A model generated the notes under the pieces. That model saw only the letters and a program-made list of their open reading frames with translations, was not told the origin of the DNA and ran no database searches. A DNA stretch of 15,672 bases from Collinsella sp. Lineage in GTDB: Bacteria > Actinomycetota > Coriobacteriia > Coriobacteriales > Coriobacteriaceae. Location: contig JAIJJM010000014.1 of the NCBI GenBank assembly GCA_022728415.1, positions 1 to 15,672 on the forward strand, read 5' to 3'. Below are positions 5,479 through 13,615 of this stretch, piece by piece (within the stretch, counting starts at the first letter, position 1; each line of letters opens with the position of its first letter). Made by a program: the position numbers and the translations under genes.

Positions 5479-7359
5479 ATGTGCGGTTTTGTCGGTTTTG
5501 TCGGTGGGACGGATAACCAATCCGAGGTGCTCACCAAGATGATGGACCGCATCGTCCATCGCGGTCCCGACATGGGCGGCCAGTTTATCGACGGCCGCGT
5601 TGCCTTGGGCTTCCGCCGCCTGTCGATCCTCGACCTGACCGAGGCTGGCGCTCAGCCCATGGCCAACGAGGACGGCAGCGTCGTCATCGTCTTCAACGGC
5701 GAGATCTACAACTTCCAGGAGCTTCGCTCCGAGCTCGAGGCCAAGGGCTATAAGTTCCACTGCGGCGCCGACACCGAGAGCCTCCTGCACGGCTACGAAG
5801 AGTGGGGCGAGGCCGTACTCGATCGCTTGCGCGGTATGTACGCCTTCGTCATCTGGGACAAGAAGAAGAACAAGCTCTTTGGCGCCCGCGATATCTTTGG
5901 CATCAAGCCGCTCTACTACTATCCCATGGCCGATGCGGGCGACGGCGCTCCGGGCGTGCTCTTTGGATCCGAGATCAAGAGCTTCCTGGACTACCCGCAC
6001 TTCCACAAGGCGGTCAACAAAAAGGCCCTGCGTCCATACATGACGCTGCAGTATTCGGCAACCGAGGAGACCTTCTTCGAGGGTGTCTACAAGCTGCCGC
6101 CGGCGCATTACTTTACCGTCGATATCCCGACCGGCAACATGAACATCGAGCGCTATTGGGATTGCGACTACTCTGCCGTCGAGAAGCCGTTCGAGGAGTA
6201 CGTCGATGAGCTGGACGAGGTCGTGCACGAGAGCGTCGAGGCCCATCGCATCGCCGACGTCAAGGTCGCATCGTTCCTCTCCGGTGGCGTCGACTCCAGC
6301 TACATCGCCGCTTGCCTCATGCCCGACAAGACCTTCTCGGTGGGCTTCGACTACAAGAACTTCAACGAGACCAACTACGCCAAGGAGCTTTCCGACAAGC
6401 TTGGCGTCGAGAATGTTCGCAAGATGATCACCGCCGACGAGTTCTTTGGCGCACTCGAGGACATTCAGTATCACATGGACGAGCCGCAGTCCAACCTGTC
6501 GTCTGTGCCGCTGTGGTTCTTGGCCGAGATGGCGCGCAAGGACGTCACCGTCGTGCTTTCGGGCGAAGGCGCCGACGAACTCTTTGGCGGCTACGCCTAC
6601 TACGAGGACACGGTTCCGGTGCGCAAGTACAAAAAGATGGTGCCGTTGCCCATTCGCCGCGCGCTCGGTAACCTGGCGCTGCATATGCCGTACTTCAAGG
6701 GCCATAACTTCCTGGTCAAGGGTGCCGAGATCCCCGAGAAGTCGTTCCTGGGCCAGGCTTTGGTATGGCCTGAGCGCGAGGTCGACGGCGTACTCAAGCC
6801 CGCGTACAACACCGGCGACGGCGCCTTTGAGCTCGCTGCGCCCATCTACGCACGCGTGAAGGGCCAGCCCGAGCTGGTCAAGAAGCAGTATCTGGACATG
6901 AACATGTGGCTCCCGGGCGACATTCTGCTCAAGGCCGACAAGATGTGCATGGCGCACTCGCTGGAGCTGCGCGTGCCCTTCCTGGATCGCAAGGTCATGG
7001 AGTTCGCCGAGCACATTCCCGACCGCTACCGCATCAACGAGAACGGCAACAAACAGGTGCTTCGCCACGCCGCCAACAAGTCGCTGCCCGATGAGTGGGC
7101 CACCCGTCCCAAGGTGGGCTTCCCGGTGCCGATTGTCTACTGGCTGCGCGAGCAAAAGTGGTACGACTACGTCAAGGAGTACTTCACCGCGCCGTGGGCA
7201 AGCGAGTTTTTCGACACCGACGAGCTCATGCATCTACTCGACCTGCACTTTGCGGGCAAGGGCGATTTCCAGCGCAAGATCTATACGCCGCTCGTGTTCC
7301 TGGTGTGGTACAAGCGCTTCTTTATCGACGAGGGCCAGCCTTCTGTTCAGGCTGCCTAG
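5479..7359 (+). CDS. asnB: Asparagine synthetase (glutamine-hydrolysing)
   Basis: AsnB makes asparagine from aspartate, ATP and ammonia released from glutamine. The 626-residue length fits the long bacterial AsnB/AsnO type. The N-terminal class II glutaminase domain begins with MCGFVG, whose Cys2 is the nucleophile after Met removal. HRGPDMGG, RRLSILDLT and VFNGEIYNF follow. The synthetase domain has the PP-loop SGGVDS at residues 268-273 and SGEGADELFGGY from residue 361. ATG 5479 follows the purine-rich AGAGGGGA at 5465-5472. The gene stands alone between a divergent tRNA-Val and its own terminator. Some close relatives modify peptide or wall substrates, but every core motif of asparagine synthesis is intact, so asparagine is the most likely product. 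Confidence 0.9.
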   Translation: MCGFVGFVGGTDNQSEVLTKMMDRIVHRGPDMGGQFIDGRVALGFRRLSILDLTEAGAQPMANEDGSVVIVFNGEIYNFQELRSELEAKGYKFHCGADTESLLHGYEEWGEAVLDRLRGMYAFVIWDKKKNKLFGARDIFGIKPLYYYPMADAGDGAPGVLFGSEIKSFLDYPHFHKAVNKKALRPYMTLQYSATEETFFEGVYKLPPAHYFTVDIPTGNMNIERYWDCDYSAVEKPFEEYVDELDEVVHESVEAHRIADVKVASFLSGGVDSSYIAACLMPDKTFSVGFDYKNFNETNYAKELSDKLGVENVRKMITADEFFGALEDIQYHMDEPQSNLSSVPLWFLAEMARKDVTVVLSGEGADELFGGYAYYEDTVPVRKYKKMVPLPIRRALGNLALHMPYFKGHNFLVKGAEIPEKSFLGQALVWPEREVDGVLKPAYNTGDGAFELAAPIYARVKGQPELVKKQYLDMNMWLPGDILLKADKMCMAHSLELRVPFLDRKVMEFAEHIPDRYRINENGNKQVLRHAANKSLPDEWATRPKVGFPVPIVYWLREQKWYDYVKEYFTAPWASEFFDTDELMHLLDLHFAGKGDFQRKIYTPLVFLVWYKRFFIDEGQPSVQAA

Positions 7360-7385
7360 TCTCGGCTTATGAATGCCTGCGCGTA

Positions 7386-7409
7386 ACGGCTCCTCCGGGA
7401 GCCGTTTTT
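7386..7409 (+). terminator. Terminator of asnB
   Basis: CGGCTCC (7387-7393) pairs with GGAGCCG (7398-7404) around a four-base loop, followed by T5 (7405-7409). It lies 26 bases after the asnB stop. Confidence 0.88.
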
Positions 7410-7471
7410 GCGCGAGCACGTTTCAGTTACTATGAAAACCGTCCCTGCCAAATGGCTGAGAAAGGTGAAAG

Positions 7472-9034
7472 ATGCACCATTCGGATTCCGCGACCGTGAC
7501 TACGGTCGATACGCTTGCCAAGCTGCTCAATGTGTGCGGCGAGCTGCGTGCTTCGGAGCAGGTTGACGAGCGTGCCGTGACCGGCTGTTCATTTGATTCA
7601 CGCGCGGTTTCGGCGGGTGACGTGTTCTTTTGCAAGGGCGCTGCCTTTAAGCCCGCGTTTTTGAGCATGGCGCTCGATGCGGGCGCCGTCGCATTTGTGT
7701 GCGAGGAGTCGCTGGTTGAGTCTCTGGAGCCGCTGGCGCAGGAGAGTGGTGCGGCGATGCTGGTCGTGGACAGCGTGCGCACGGCCATGGCCCTGCTGCC
7801 GCCGGAGGTCTACAACCGTCCCGACCACGACGTTAAGATCGTGGGCATCACCGGTACCAAGGGAAAGACCACGGCCGCTTTTATGCTCCAGTCCATCATC
7901 AAGGCGGCGGGCGAGTCCTGCGGCATGATCGGTTCGGTGAGTACCGACGATGGTATCGAGTGCTACGAGAGCACCAACACCACGCCCGAGGCCCCCGAGG
8001 TCTGGCGCCATATCGCCAACTGCCGCGCGTCTGGTCGCCCATCCATGGTCATGGAGGTCTCGAGCCAAGCGCTCAAGTACCAGCGCGTCGAGAACCTGCC
8101 GTTTGACGTGGCGTGCTTCCTCAACATCGGGCGTGACCACATCTCACCGATCGAGCACCCGACCTTCGAGGATTATTTTGAGAGCAAGCTCAGGATCTTT
8201 GATCAGGCTAAGACCGCCGTGGTGAATCTGGGCACCGATGAAGTCGAACGCGTGCTGGAGGCCGCGTCGACGGCCGAGCACTTGGTGACCGTTGGCGTCG
8301 AGCATCCCGAGGCAAGCCTGTGGGCAAGCGATGTCCGCATGGTCGGCTTTAACATCGAATTTAACCTGCATGGCATGAGCGCCGACAAGCCCGAGGCGGG
8401 GGAGAAGGTCCTGCTGGGTATCGCGGGAGACTTCAACGTGGAGAACGCGCTGGTCGCTATCGCCGCTGCGCGCGAGATTGGCATCGGTATCGATGCCATC
8501 AAGAAAGGCCTCTCCAAGCTGCGTGTGCCGGGCCGCATGGAGGTCGTGGAGTCGAAGGATGGCCGCGTGATTTGCGTTGTTGACTACGCTCACAACCAAC
8601 TCTCGTTCCGCTCGCTCTTTTCGTCGGTCAAACGCGCGTTTCCCGCCAGCCCGGTCATTGCGCTGTTTGGTGCCGCTGGAGGCAAGGCGCAGGAGCGCCG
8701 TGAGCAGCTTCCGCGCGAGGCCGCACCATATTCTGATCTGCTGATCTTTACCAACGAGGATCCGGCTCACGAGGACCCGATGAAGGTCTGTCGCGAGCTT
8801 GCCGAGCATGTTCCCGACGATACCCCGAACAAGATCATCCTCGATCGCGAGGCTGCTGTGCACGCGGCATTCAAGGCGGCGCGCGAGGAATACGTCAGCC
8901 CCGATGCGCCCACCATCGTCTTGCTGTTGGCAAAGGGCGACGAGGAACTCATGCACGTGGGTGATAAGTTCGTACCCATCGAGAGCGATCTTTCGCTTGC
9001 CAATCGTTTAATCGATGTTACCCAGTTTGACTAA
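7472..9034 (+). CDS. murE: UDP-N-acetylmuramyl-tripeptide synthetase (MurE), probably not meso-DAP type
   Basis: MurE adds the third, diamino residue to UDP-MurNAc-L-Ala-D-Glu in peptidoglycan synthesis. The 520-residue protein has the Mur ligase order: an N-terminal UMAG-binding domain with SFDSRAV near 40-46, the P-loop GTKGKTT (128-134), STNTTPE (167-173), MEVSSQALKYQRV (194-206), NIGRDHI (218-224), a likely carbamylated Lys239 in YFESKLRIF, and DYAHN (371-375). The substrate-selecting motif is DNPR in meso-DAP enzymes. Here the aligned segment reads NEDPAHEDP (428-436), with Ala in place of Arg, like lysine-adding enzymes. L-Lys or L-Orn is therefore inferred as the substrate. ATG 7472 follows AAAGGTG at 7461-7467. 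It heads a run with the HAD gene, murI and rph. Confidence 0.88.
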   Translation: MHHSDSATVTTVDTLAKLLNVCGELRASEQVDERAVTGCSFDSRAVSAGDVFFCKGAAFKPAFLSMALDAGAVAFVCEESLVESLEPLAQESGAAMLVVDSVRTAMALLPPEVYNRPDHDVKIVGITGTKGKTTAAFMLQSIIKAAGESCGMIGSVSTDDGIECYESTNTTPEAPEVWRHIANCRASGRPSMVMEVSSQALKYQRVENLPFDVACFLNIGRDHISPIEHPTFEDYFESKLRIFDQAKTAVVNLGTDEVERVLEAASTAEHLVTVGVEHPEASLWASDVRMVGFNIEFNLHGMSADKPEAGEKVLLGIAGDFNVENALVAIAAAREIGIGIDAIKKGLSKLRVPGRMEVVESKDGRVICVVDYAHNQLSFRSLFSSVKRAFPASPVIALFGAAGGKAQERREQLPREAAPYSDLLIFTNEDPAHEDPMKVCRELAEHVPDDTPNKIILDREAAVHAAFKAAREEYVSPDAPTIVLLLAKGDEELMHVGDKFVPIESDLSLANRLIDVTQFD

Positions 9035-9063
9035 TGAACTGCGATGAGGGTGGCGTCCTGAGT

Positions 9064-9087
9064 GCGCTGCCGTTGCAAGCGCGTTTT
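9064..9087 (+). terminator. Weak terminator-like hairpin after murE
   Basis: GCGCTGC (9064-9070) pairs with GCAAGCGC (9075-9082), with a bulged A and a four-base loop, followed by GTTTT. The stem is GC-rich but the T run is short, so it is at best a partial terminator before the HAD gene. Confidence 0.35.
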
Positions 9088-9145
9088 CCCTCAAGCGAGG
9101 CGCGCCGCCTAAGACCAGAAGCCCCTTCTACGTAATGGAGTGACC

Positions 9146-10057
9146 ATGTCCCACAATACCCTGCCGACTGTCGCTGAGCTTTCGGGCGAGATGCGCGAGC
9201 GTTTTGCCAAGATTAAGTACGTCTTTACCGACCTGGACGCCACCATGCTCGCGCCCGGCTCGTGCGTGCTGCGCGACAACGACGGCAACCCCTCGACCAA
9301 GCTCGTCGAGGCTGTCGTGGCACTTGCCCGCGCCGGCATCCAAGTGGTTCCCACCTCGGGCCGCAACCGCACCATGATCCACGAGGATGCGCGCGTGCTC
9401 GGCCTCAACTCCTATATCGGCGAGATGGGTGGCCTGGTCATGTACGATCTCAAGGCCAACGATTGGGAGTATCTGACCGGCGATATGCCCTACGACCCCG
9501 CCTGCGGCCTCACGCCGCATCAGGTGATCGAGCAGACCGGCGTGTGCGAGAAGATTCTCGCTCGCTGGCCGCATAAGATCGAGTACCACAACGACATGTC
9601 GACTGGCTATAAGTACCGCGAGGTCACCGTCGGCATGCGCGGCGATGTGCCCGACGACGAGGTCCAGGCCATTCTTGACGAGGCCGGCTGCGGCCTGGTC
9701 TGGGCCTGCAACGGTCACCTGACGCATCTGTCCAAGCCGACGACGCTCGAGCTCGAACGCGTCGAGGATGGCCGCGCGTTTAACATCAATCCCGCCGGCC
9801 TCAACAAGGGCGTTGCCATCGCACGTTTCTGCGAGCACCTGGGTATCGAGCGCGATGAGACGCTGGCGCTCGGCGATTCCGAGTCCGACTTCTTCATGGC
9901 CGATCACGTTGGCACGTTCTGTTTGGTCGAGAATGGCCTGACCAGCGCCGGCGCGCCCGAGTTCCTGGATACCCGCGATAACGCCTACATCACGCGCGGC
10001 AAGATTGTCGACGGCTGGGCGGCAACGGCAGAGCTGCTCGTCGCGGCCCGTTCGTAG
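9146..10057 (+). CDS. HAD-superfamily phosphatase (Cof / class IIB-like), substrate unknown
   Basis: The four HAD motifs are present in this 303-residue protein: DLDAT with Asp29 nucleophile and Asp31 acid/base, TSGR (70-73), the lysine of LNKG (Lys221), and GDSESD (243-248) for Mg binding. A cap of about 110 residues between motifs II and III fits class IIB, the group of sugar-phosphate and mannosyl-3-phosphoglycerate phosphatases. GEMGG after motif II matches the position of the ENGA-type segment in that group. The substrate cannot be named; the setting between murE and murI suggests a sugar-phosphate or wall-related metabolite but does not prove it. ATG 9146 was chosen because GGAG at 9137-9140 suits it; an in-frame GTG at 9140 overlaps that site. 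Confidence 0.8.
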   Translation: MSHNTLPTVAELSGEMRERFAKIKYVFTDLDATMLAPGSCVLRDNDGNPSTKLVEAVVALARAGIQVVPTSGRNRTMIHEDARVLGLNSYIGEMGGLVMYDLKANDWEYLTGDMPYDPACGLTPHQVIEQTGVCEKILARWPHKIEYHNDMSTGYKYREVTVGMRGDVPDDEVQAILDEAGCGLVWACNGHLTHLSKPTTLELERVEDGRAFNINPAGLNKGVAIARFCEHLGIERDETLALGDSESDFFMADHVGTFCLVENGLTSAGAPEFLDTRDNAYITRGKIVDGWAATAELLVAARS

Positions 10058-10110
10058 TGCGGTTCTATCGCTCTGAGCCATATCTTTTCGAGAGAGAATC
10101 TGGTGAGGTC

Positions 10111-10995
10111 ATGTCCGATATCGAGAATCTGGCCGGAGACACGCGCCCCATTGGTGTGTTCGACTCGGGCCTGGGCGGTCTGACGGTTGCACGCGCGATT
10201 GCGACGGCGTTGCCGCACGAGTCCGTCTACTACTTTGGCGACACCAAGCGCTGCCCCTACGGCACCCGCACCGAGGACGAGGTGCGCACGTTTGCACTGC
10301 AGGCGGGCCGTTGGCTGTCGAAGCACGACGTCAAGATCATGGTCATCGCCTGCAATACGGCGACCGCTGCGGCCTTGCGTTTGGCCCAGCAGGTGCTCGA
10401 CGTCCCCGTCATCGGTGTAATTGCACCGGGCGCACGCGCGGCAATCAACAGCACCCGCACGCGCCGGGTGGGCGTGCTCGCGACCAACCTCACCATTCGC
10501 TCAGGCGCCTACACGCGTGCCATTCAGGACCTGGATGCCGGCGTCGACGTATACGGCTGCCCTGCCTCGAGCTTTGTCGAGGTCGTTGAGCACGAGCTCG
10601 CCTCGGGCGCGCATCTGCAAGAGCAGTGGCTCGAGAACGAGGACATCTTCGATACGCCTGCCGTACGCGCGCTGGTCGGCGCCACGGTTGAACCGCTGCG
10701 CGATCACGGCATCGATACCGTGGTACTCGGCTGCACACATTTTCCGCTGCTCGTGGGGCCCATTCGCCATGTGCTGGGGTCTGGGGTGCGCGTGGTGAGC
10801 TCCGCCGAGGAGACCACGCGCGAGCTGACCGATATTCTCACGCGCCGCGAGCAGCTGGCGGGCGACGCAGCCGAGCCGCAGCATCGTTTTGCGACGACGG
10901 CCGATAACATTGCCGAGTTTGCGGTGGCGGGCAGTTTTATCTTTGGCCAGCCGCTCAAGAGTATTGAGCATATCGATATCGATGAGCTGAAATAG
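10111..10995 (+). CDS. murI: Glutamate racemase
   Basis: MurI interconverts L- and D-glutamate without cofactor and supplies D-Glu for the MurD step of peptidoglycan synthesis. The 294-residue protein has GVFDSGLGGLTVARA (15-29), FGDTKRCPYGTR (42-53), ACNTATAAAL (80-89) with catalytic Cys81, and GCTHFPLL (207-214) with catalytic Cys208. ATG 10111 is preceded by GGTGAGG (10102-10108). An upstream in-frame GTG at 10057 overlaps the HAD stop and would add 18 residues without family likeness. It lies 53 bases after the HAD gene and 54 before rph. The murI-rph-rdgB order is widespread in Gram-positive bacteria and supports the call. Confidence 0.95.
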   Translation: MSDIENLAGDTRPIGVFDSGLGGLTVARAIATALPHESVYYFGDTKRCPYGTRTEDEVRTFALQAGRWLSKHDVKIMVIACNTATAAALRLAQQVLDVPVIGVIAPGARAAINSTRTRRVGVLATNLTIRSGAYTRAIQDLDAGVDVYGCPASSFVEVVEHELASGAHLQEQWLENEDIFDTPAVRALVGATVEPLRDHGIDTVVLGCTHFPLLVGPIRHVLGSGVRVVSSAEETTRELTDILTRREQLAGDAAEPQHRFATTADNIAEFAVAGSFIFGQPLKSIEHIDIDELK

Positions 10996-11049
10996 ATGTA
11001 AGGCAGCCGCCAAAGCCTTCGCCACACCTTTTGCCGAAAGGATTTTTCT

Positions 11050-11775
11050 ATGGAGTATATGCAGGTCAATCGCGCCAACGGCCGCGCCGCCGATGAGCTG
11101 CGCCCCATCAAGCTTACTCGCGGCGTCATGAAGCACGCCCACGGTTCGTGCCTGGCCGAGTTTGGCGATACGCGCGTGCTGTGCGCTGCCACCATTGAGG
11201 AGGGCGTGCCGGGCTGGCGCAAGGGCGCCAAGGCCGGTTGGGTAACGGCGGAGTATGCCATGCTGCCGGCATCGACCGGTAAGCGTTGCAAGCGCGAGTA
11301 CGCCAAGCGTAAGGGCCGCTCCATGGAGATCGAGCGCCTCATCGGCCGCAGCCTGCGTACCGTCGTCAACATGAAGGCGCTCGGCGAGTACACCGTCACC
11401 GTCGACTGCGACGTGATTCAGGCAGACGGCGGCACGCGTACGGCGAGCATTACCGGCGCCTGGGTGGCACTGCACGACGCCCTTGCCATGTGGGTCGAGG
11501 CGGGTAAGCTCGAGCGCATCCCGCTCACGGGCCAGGTCGCCGCGATTTCCATGGGCGTTGTCGACGGCAACACCCTGCTCGACCTGGATTATTCCGAGGA
11601 CAGTCATGCCGAGGTCGACATGAACCTTGTCGCCACCGATACCGGTGAGATGATCGAGCTCCAGGGCACTGGCGAGCAGGCGCCCTTCGACCGCAAGCGC
11701 CTCAATGCCCTGCTCGATTTGGGCGACAAGGGCATTGCCGAGCTCATCGAGCTCCAGCGCCAAGCCCTCGCCTAA
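11050..11775 (+). CDS. rph: Ribonuclease PH
   Basis: Rph is a phosphate-dependent 3'-5' exonuclease that trims tRNA precursors and can add nucleotides in reverse. The length of 241 residues is typical. Conserved parts include [16 protein letters not shown] (18-33), the RNA-binding [16 protein letters not shown] (88-103), [18 protein letters not shown] (119-136) with the phosphate-binding Thr-Arg, and LDLDYSED (177-184) with catalytic Asp178 and Asp184. ATG 11050 follows AAAGGA at 11037-11042; an in-frame ATG at 11059 is possible but worse spaced. The stop codon is inside a hairpin arm (11774-11810). It shares a run with murI and rdgB, as in many Gram-positives. Confidence 0.96.
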   Translation: MEYMQVNRANGRAADELRPIKLTRGVMKHAHGSCLAEFGDTRVLCAATIEEGVPGWRKGAKAGWVTAEYAMLPASTGKRCKREYAKRKGRSMEIERLIGRSLRTVVNMKALGEYTVTVDCDVIQADGGTRTASITGAWVALHDALAMWVEAGKLERIPLTGQVAAISMGVVDGNTLLDLDYSEDSHAEVDMNLVATDTGEMIELQGTGEQAPFDRKRLNALLDLGDKGIAELIELQRQALA

Positions 11776-11812
11776 CCTGCCAAAAAGGGACAGGTTTATT
11801 TTGGCAGGTTTT
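11774..11812 (+). terminator. Perfect 12-bp hairpin overlapping the rph stop
   Basis: AACCTGCCAAAA (11774-11785) and TTTTGGCAGGTT (11799-11810) pair perfectly around a 13-base loop, then TTA follows. The left arm includes the last two bases of the TAA stop. The A/T-flanked stem could terminate transcription in either direction. The loop also contains GGGACAGG, a partial echo of the arm sequence. Confidence 0.6.
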
Positions 11813-11838
11813 ATCTGGGAAAACGTCGAAATATAAGA
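11810..11838 (+). promoter_or_regulatory. Possible promoter for rdgB-dtd
   Basis: TATAAG at 11833-11838 is a good -10 box in AT-richer DNA after the rph hairpin. The spaced -35, TTTATC at 11810-11815, is poor. It would restart transcription for rdgB-dtd if the hairpin terminates. Confidence 0.3.
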
Positions 11839-11918
11839 CTGCCGCTGATTAAGAGGGGGAGAGGCCGAGGCCTCGTCGTCCTCAACACGGCACTGCTATG
11901 GAGACAAGGAGACCACTC

Positions 11919-12560
11919 ATGGCACTTGAGAAGATTGACATCGACACCCTTGACCCGGCGGCGACCATCGTCGTGGCAACGGGCAACGCCCATAAGCTCA
12001 CCGAGATCGAGGCCATTTTGGGCAAGGTTATGCCCGAGGTTCGCTTTGTGGCGCTCGGCCAGCTGGGCGATTTTGAGGACCCCGAGGAAAACGGCACGAC
12101 GTTTTTGGAGAACGCCATCATCAAGGCGCAGGCTGCCGTCGAAGAGACGGGACTCATGGCCATTGCCGACGATTCGGGCCTGGTCGTCGACGCGCTGGAC
12201 GGTGAGCCCGGTGTGTATAGCGCGCGCTACGCGGGCGTTCACGGCGACGATGCCGCCAACAATGCCAAGCTGCTCGTGAATCTGGAGGGCGTGGCCGACA
12301 AAGACCGCACTGCGCGCTTTATGAGCGTCGTCGCGCTCATCGACACGGACGGTTTGGTCACCTATGGTGAGGGCACCTGCGAGGGCGTTATCGCGCATGA
12401 GGGCCGCGGCGATCACGGCTTTGGCTACGACCCGCTGTTCCTGCCGGTCGACACGCCGGGCAAGACCATGGCCGAACTGACGGCGGACGAGAAGAACGCC
12501 ATCAGCCATCGTTTCCACGCGCTCGATCATCTGTCCGCCAAGCTGACGGGCGAGGAGTAG
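11919..12560 (+). CDS. rdgB: XTP/dITP pyrophosphatase (non-canonical purine NTP cleaner)
   Basis: This HAM1/RdgB enzyme hydrolyses dITP, ITP and XTP to the monophosphates, keeping deaminated purines out of DNA and RNA. The 213 residues contain VVATGNAHKLTEI (18-30) for triphosphate binding, NGTTFLENAIIKA (58-70), ADDSGLVVDALDG (83-95) with the catalytic Asp pair, and GVYSARYAG (98-106). GFGYDPLFLP and SHRFHAL follow toward the C-terminus. ATG 11919 follows AAGGAG (11906-11911) at ideal spacing. An in-frame ATG at 11898 would add seven residues and lacks a ribosome site. It lies three bases before the dtd start, so the two are very likely co-translated. Confidence 0.95.
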   Translation: MALEKIDIDTLDPAATIVVATGNAHKLTEIEAILGKVMPEVRFVALGQLGDFEDPEENGTTFLENAIIKAQAAVEETGLMAIADDSGLVVDALDGEPGVYSARYAGVHGDDAANNAKLLVNLEGVADKDRTARFMSVVALIDTDGLVTYGEGTCEGVIAHEGRGDHGFGYDPLFLPVDTPGKTMAELTADEKNAISHRFHALDHLSAKLTGEE

Positions 12561-12563
12561 GCC

Positions 12564-13010
12564 GTGCGTGCGGTGGTTCAGCGCGTGCTCAACGCCGGCG
12601 TGACGGTCGACGGTGAGTGCGTGGGCAAAATTGGGCGCGGCTATCTGGTGCTGCTGGGCGTGGGCCACGGCGACACGCGCGCCGAGGCCGATAAGCTGTG
12701 GGGCAAGCTCCGGGGCTTGCGCATTAACGAGGATGGGAACGGCAAGACCAACCTGGCACTTGCCGATGTCGACGGCGAGGTTCTCGTGGTGTCGCAGTTC
12801 ACGCTGTTCGCCGATTGCCGTCACGGCCGCCGCCCATCGTTTACGGATGCCGGCGCCCCCGATGTCGCCAACGAGCTCTACGAGTACTTCCTGACGCTTG
12901 TGCGCGAGGACGTCGAGCACGTAGCGCATGGCATCTTCGGCGCCGACATGAAGGTCGACCTCGTCAACGACGGTCCATTCACCATAGTCCTCGATACCGA
13001 CAACTTTTAG
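12564..13010 (+). CDS. dtd: D-aminoacyl-tRNA deacylase
   Basis: Dtd removes D-amino acids (and glycine from tRNA-Ala) wrongly attached to tRNA. The length of 148 residues is exactly typical. The protein begins MRAVVQRV, has SQFTLFAD (77-84) with the catalytic-site Ser-Gln, and the Gly-cisPro selection motif in NDGPFT (135-140). The start is GTG 12564, three bases after the rdgB stop, with GAGGAG at 12552-12557 inside the rdgB end. Its place with MurI fits a cell that makes free D-glutamate, although Dtd is widespread. No terminator with a T run follows; a 10-bp hairpin starts right after the stop. Confidence 0.95.
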   Translation: MRAVVQRVLNAGVTVDGECVGKIGRGYLVLLGVGHGDTRAEADKLWGKLRGLRINEDGNGKTNLALADVDGEVLVVSQFTLFADCRHGRRPSFTDAGAPDVANELYEYFLTLVREDVEHVAHGIFGADMKVDLVNDGPFTIVLDTDNF

Positions 13011-13038
13011 GTTACGCGGTATTACCAAACCGCGTAAC
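13011..13038. other. 10-bp perfect hairpin immediately after dtd
   Basis: GTTACGCGGT (13011-13020) and ACCGCGTAAC (13029-13038) pair perfectly around ATTACCAA. No T run follows on the plus strand. It may stabilise the dtd mRNA 3' end or act as a factor-dependent end. Confidence 0.55.
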
Positions 13039-13051
13039 TACTCGACGCTGC

Positions 13052-13150
13052 ACGGCCACCATTCGGCCAATCTGTCGCTCAAACCGTCGCTCGCGTACAA
13101 AAGTACGCGTCACTCCTCTTTCGCGACACCTTGGCTCGAATGGTGGCCGT
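13052..13150. repeat. 99-bp nested palindromic element
   Basis: The outer arms 13052-13070 and 13131-13150 match at all 19 positions apart from one bulged A. A middle pair TGTCGC (13073-13078) with GCGACA (13123-13128) is nested inside. A central hairpin CGCGTAC-AAAA-GTACGCG (13092-13109) is perfect. There is no T run and no supported coding frame. The cruciform form suits a repetitive extragenic palindrome, a structured RNA or the remnant of a palindromic mobile element. The rest of the gap, 13151-13219, shows nothing I can name. Confidence 0.6.
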
Positions 13151-13219
13151 TCGCTGACGTGAACTAGTCATGTGAGGTTGTCGTCTGGTACGAATTTGAG
13201 ACGGGGCTTATTTAGCTAC

Positions 13220-13249
13220 TTGCGCGTGGTCGCAACAGGGTGCTATAGT
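13220..13249 (+). promoter_or_regulatory. Promoter of veg-ispE (extended -10)
   Basis: TTGCGC (13220-13225) and TGCTATAGT (13241-13249) form a -35 and an extended -10 with an 18-base spacer. TTGCG/CGCAA (13220-13224, 13231-13235) is a small inverted repeat over the -35. Transcription would start near 13256, leaving a leader of about 60 bases before veg. Confidence 0.7.
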
Positions 13250-13269
13250 ATTAGAGTTTTGTCTATCTT

Positions 13270-13289
13270 AGGGGTATTATCCCCTTTTT
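13270..13289 (+). promoter_or_regulatory. Short leader hairpin with T5 ahead of veg
   Basis: AGGGG (13270-13274) pairs with CCCCT (13281-13285) around TATTAT, then further T bases follow to 13289. It lies between the promoter and the veg ribosome site. The short stem could be a weak terminator setting readthrough. Confidence 0.4.
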
Positions 13290-13316
13290 GAATTGCACCT
13301 TCTGGAGGCCCTGTTC

Positions 13317-13613
13317 ATGGAAGAGATGGAAGTCAATCACGTCGACGACATCCACGAGAAGCTGACCGATATGGTGGGCGATCGCGTTAAGGTGAAGGCC
13401 AACATGGGCCGCACCCGCGTCGTCGAGCGCATGGGCACCATCAAGAGCGTCCATCCGGCAGTCTTTATCGTCGAGGTCGACGAGCGCCGTGGCCGCAAGT
13501 CGCGTCAATCCTACCAGTATATTGATGTTCTCACCGGCCAGGTCGAGCTGTTCGACCCCGAGAGCGGCGAGCACATCTTTACCCCGCTCGGCAATCAGCT
13601 CGAGGAGCACTAG
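13317..13613 (+). CDS. veg: Veg family protein (DUF1021)
   Basis: Veg is a small cytoplasmic protein of Gram-positive bacteria, linked in Bacillus to biofilm matrix control, with unknown biochemistry. The core here, DRVKVKANMGRTRVVERMGTI followed by VHPAVFIVEVD and SYQYIDVLTGQVELF, parallels the Bacillus protein segment by segment (GKRLTLKANGGR, YPSVFVVQLD, SYSYADVLTETVEL). The length is 98 residues, close to the usual 85-90, with a slightly longer N-terminus. ATG 13317 follows GGAGG (13304-13308) at good spacing; ATG 13326 is a second option. ispE starts three bases after its stop. The veg-ispE neighbourhood is also found in Bacillus, where a small spore-protein gene lies between them; it is missing here. 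Confidence 0.88.
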   Translation: MEEMEVNHVDDIHEKLTDMVGDRVKVKANMGRTRVVERMGTIKSVHPAVFIVEVDERRGRKSRQSYQYIDVLTGQVELFDPESGEHIFTPLGNQLEEH

Positions 13614-13615
13614 CG

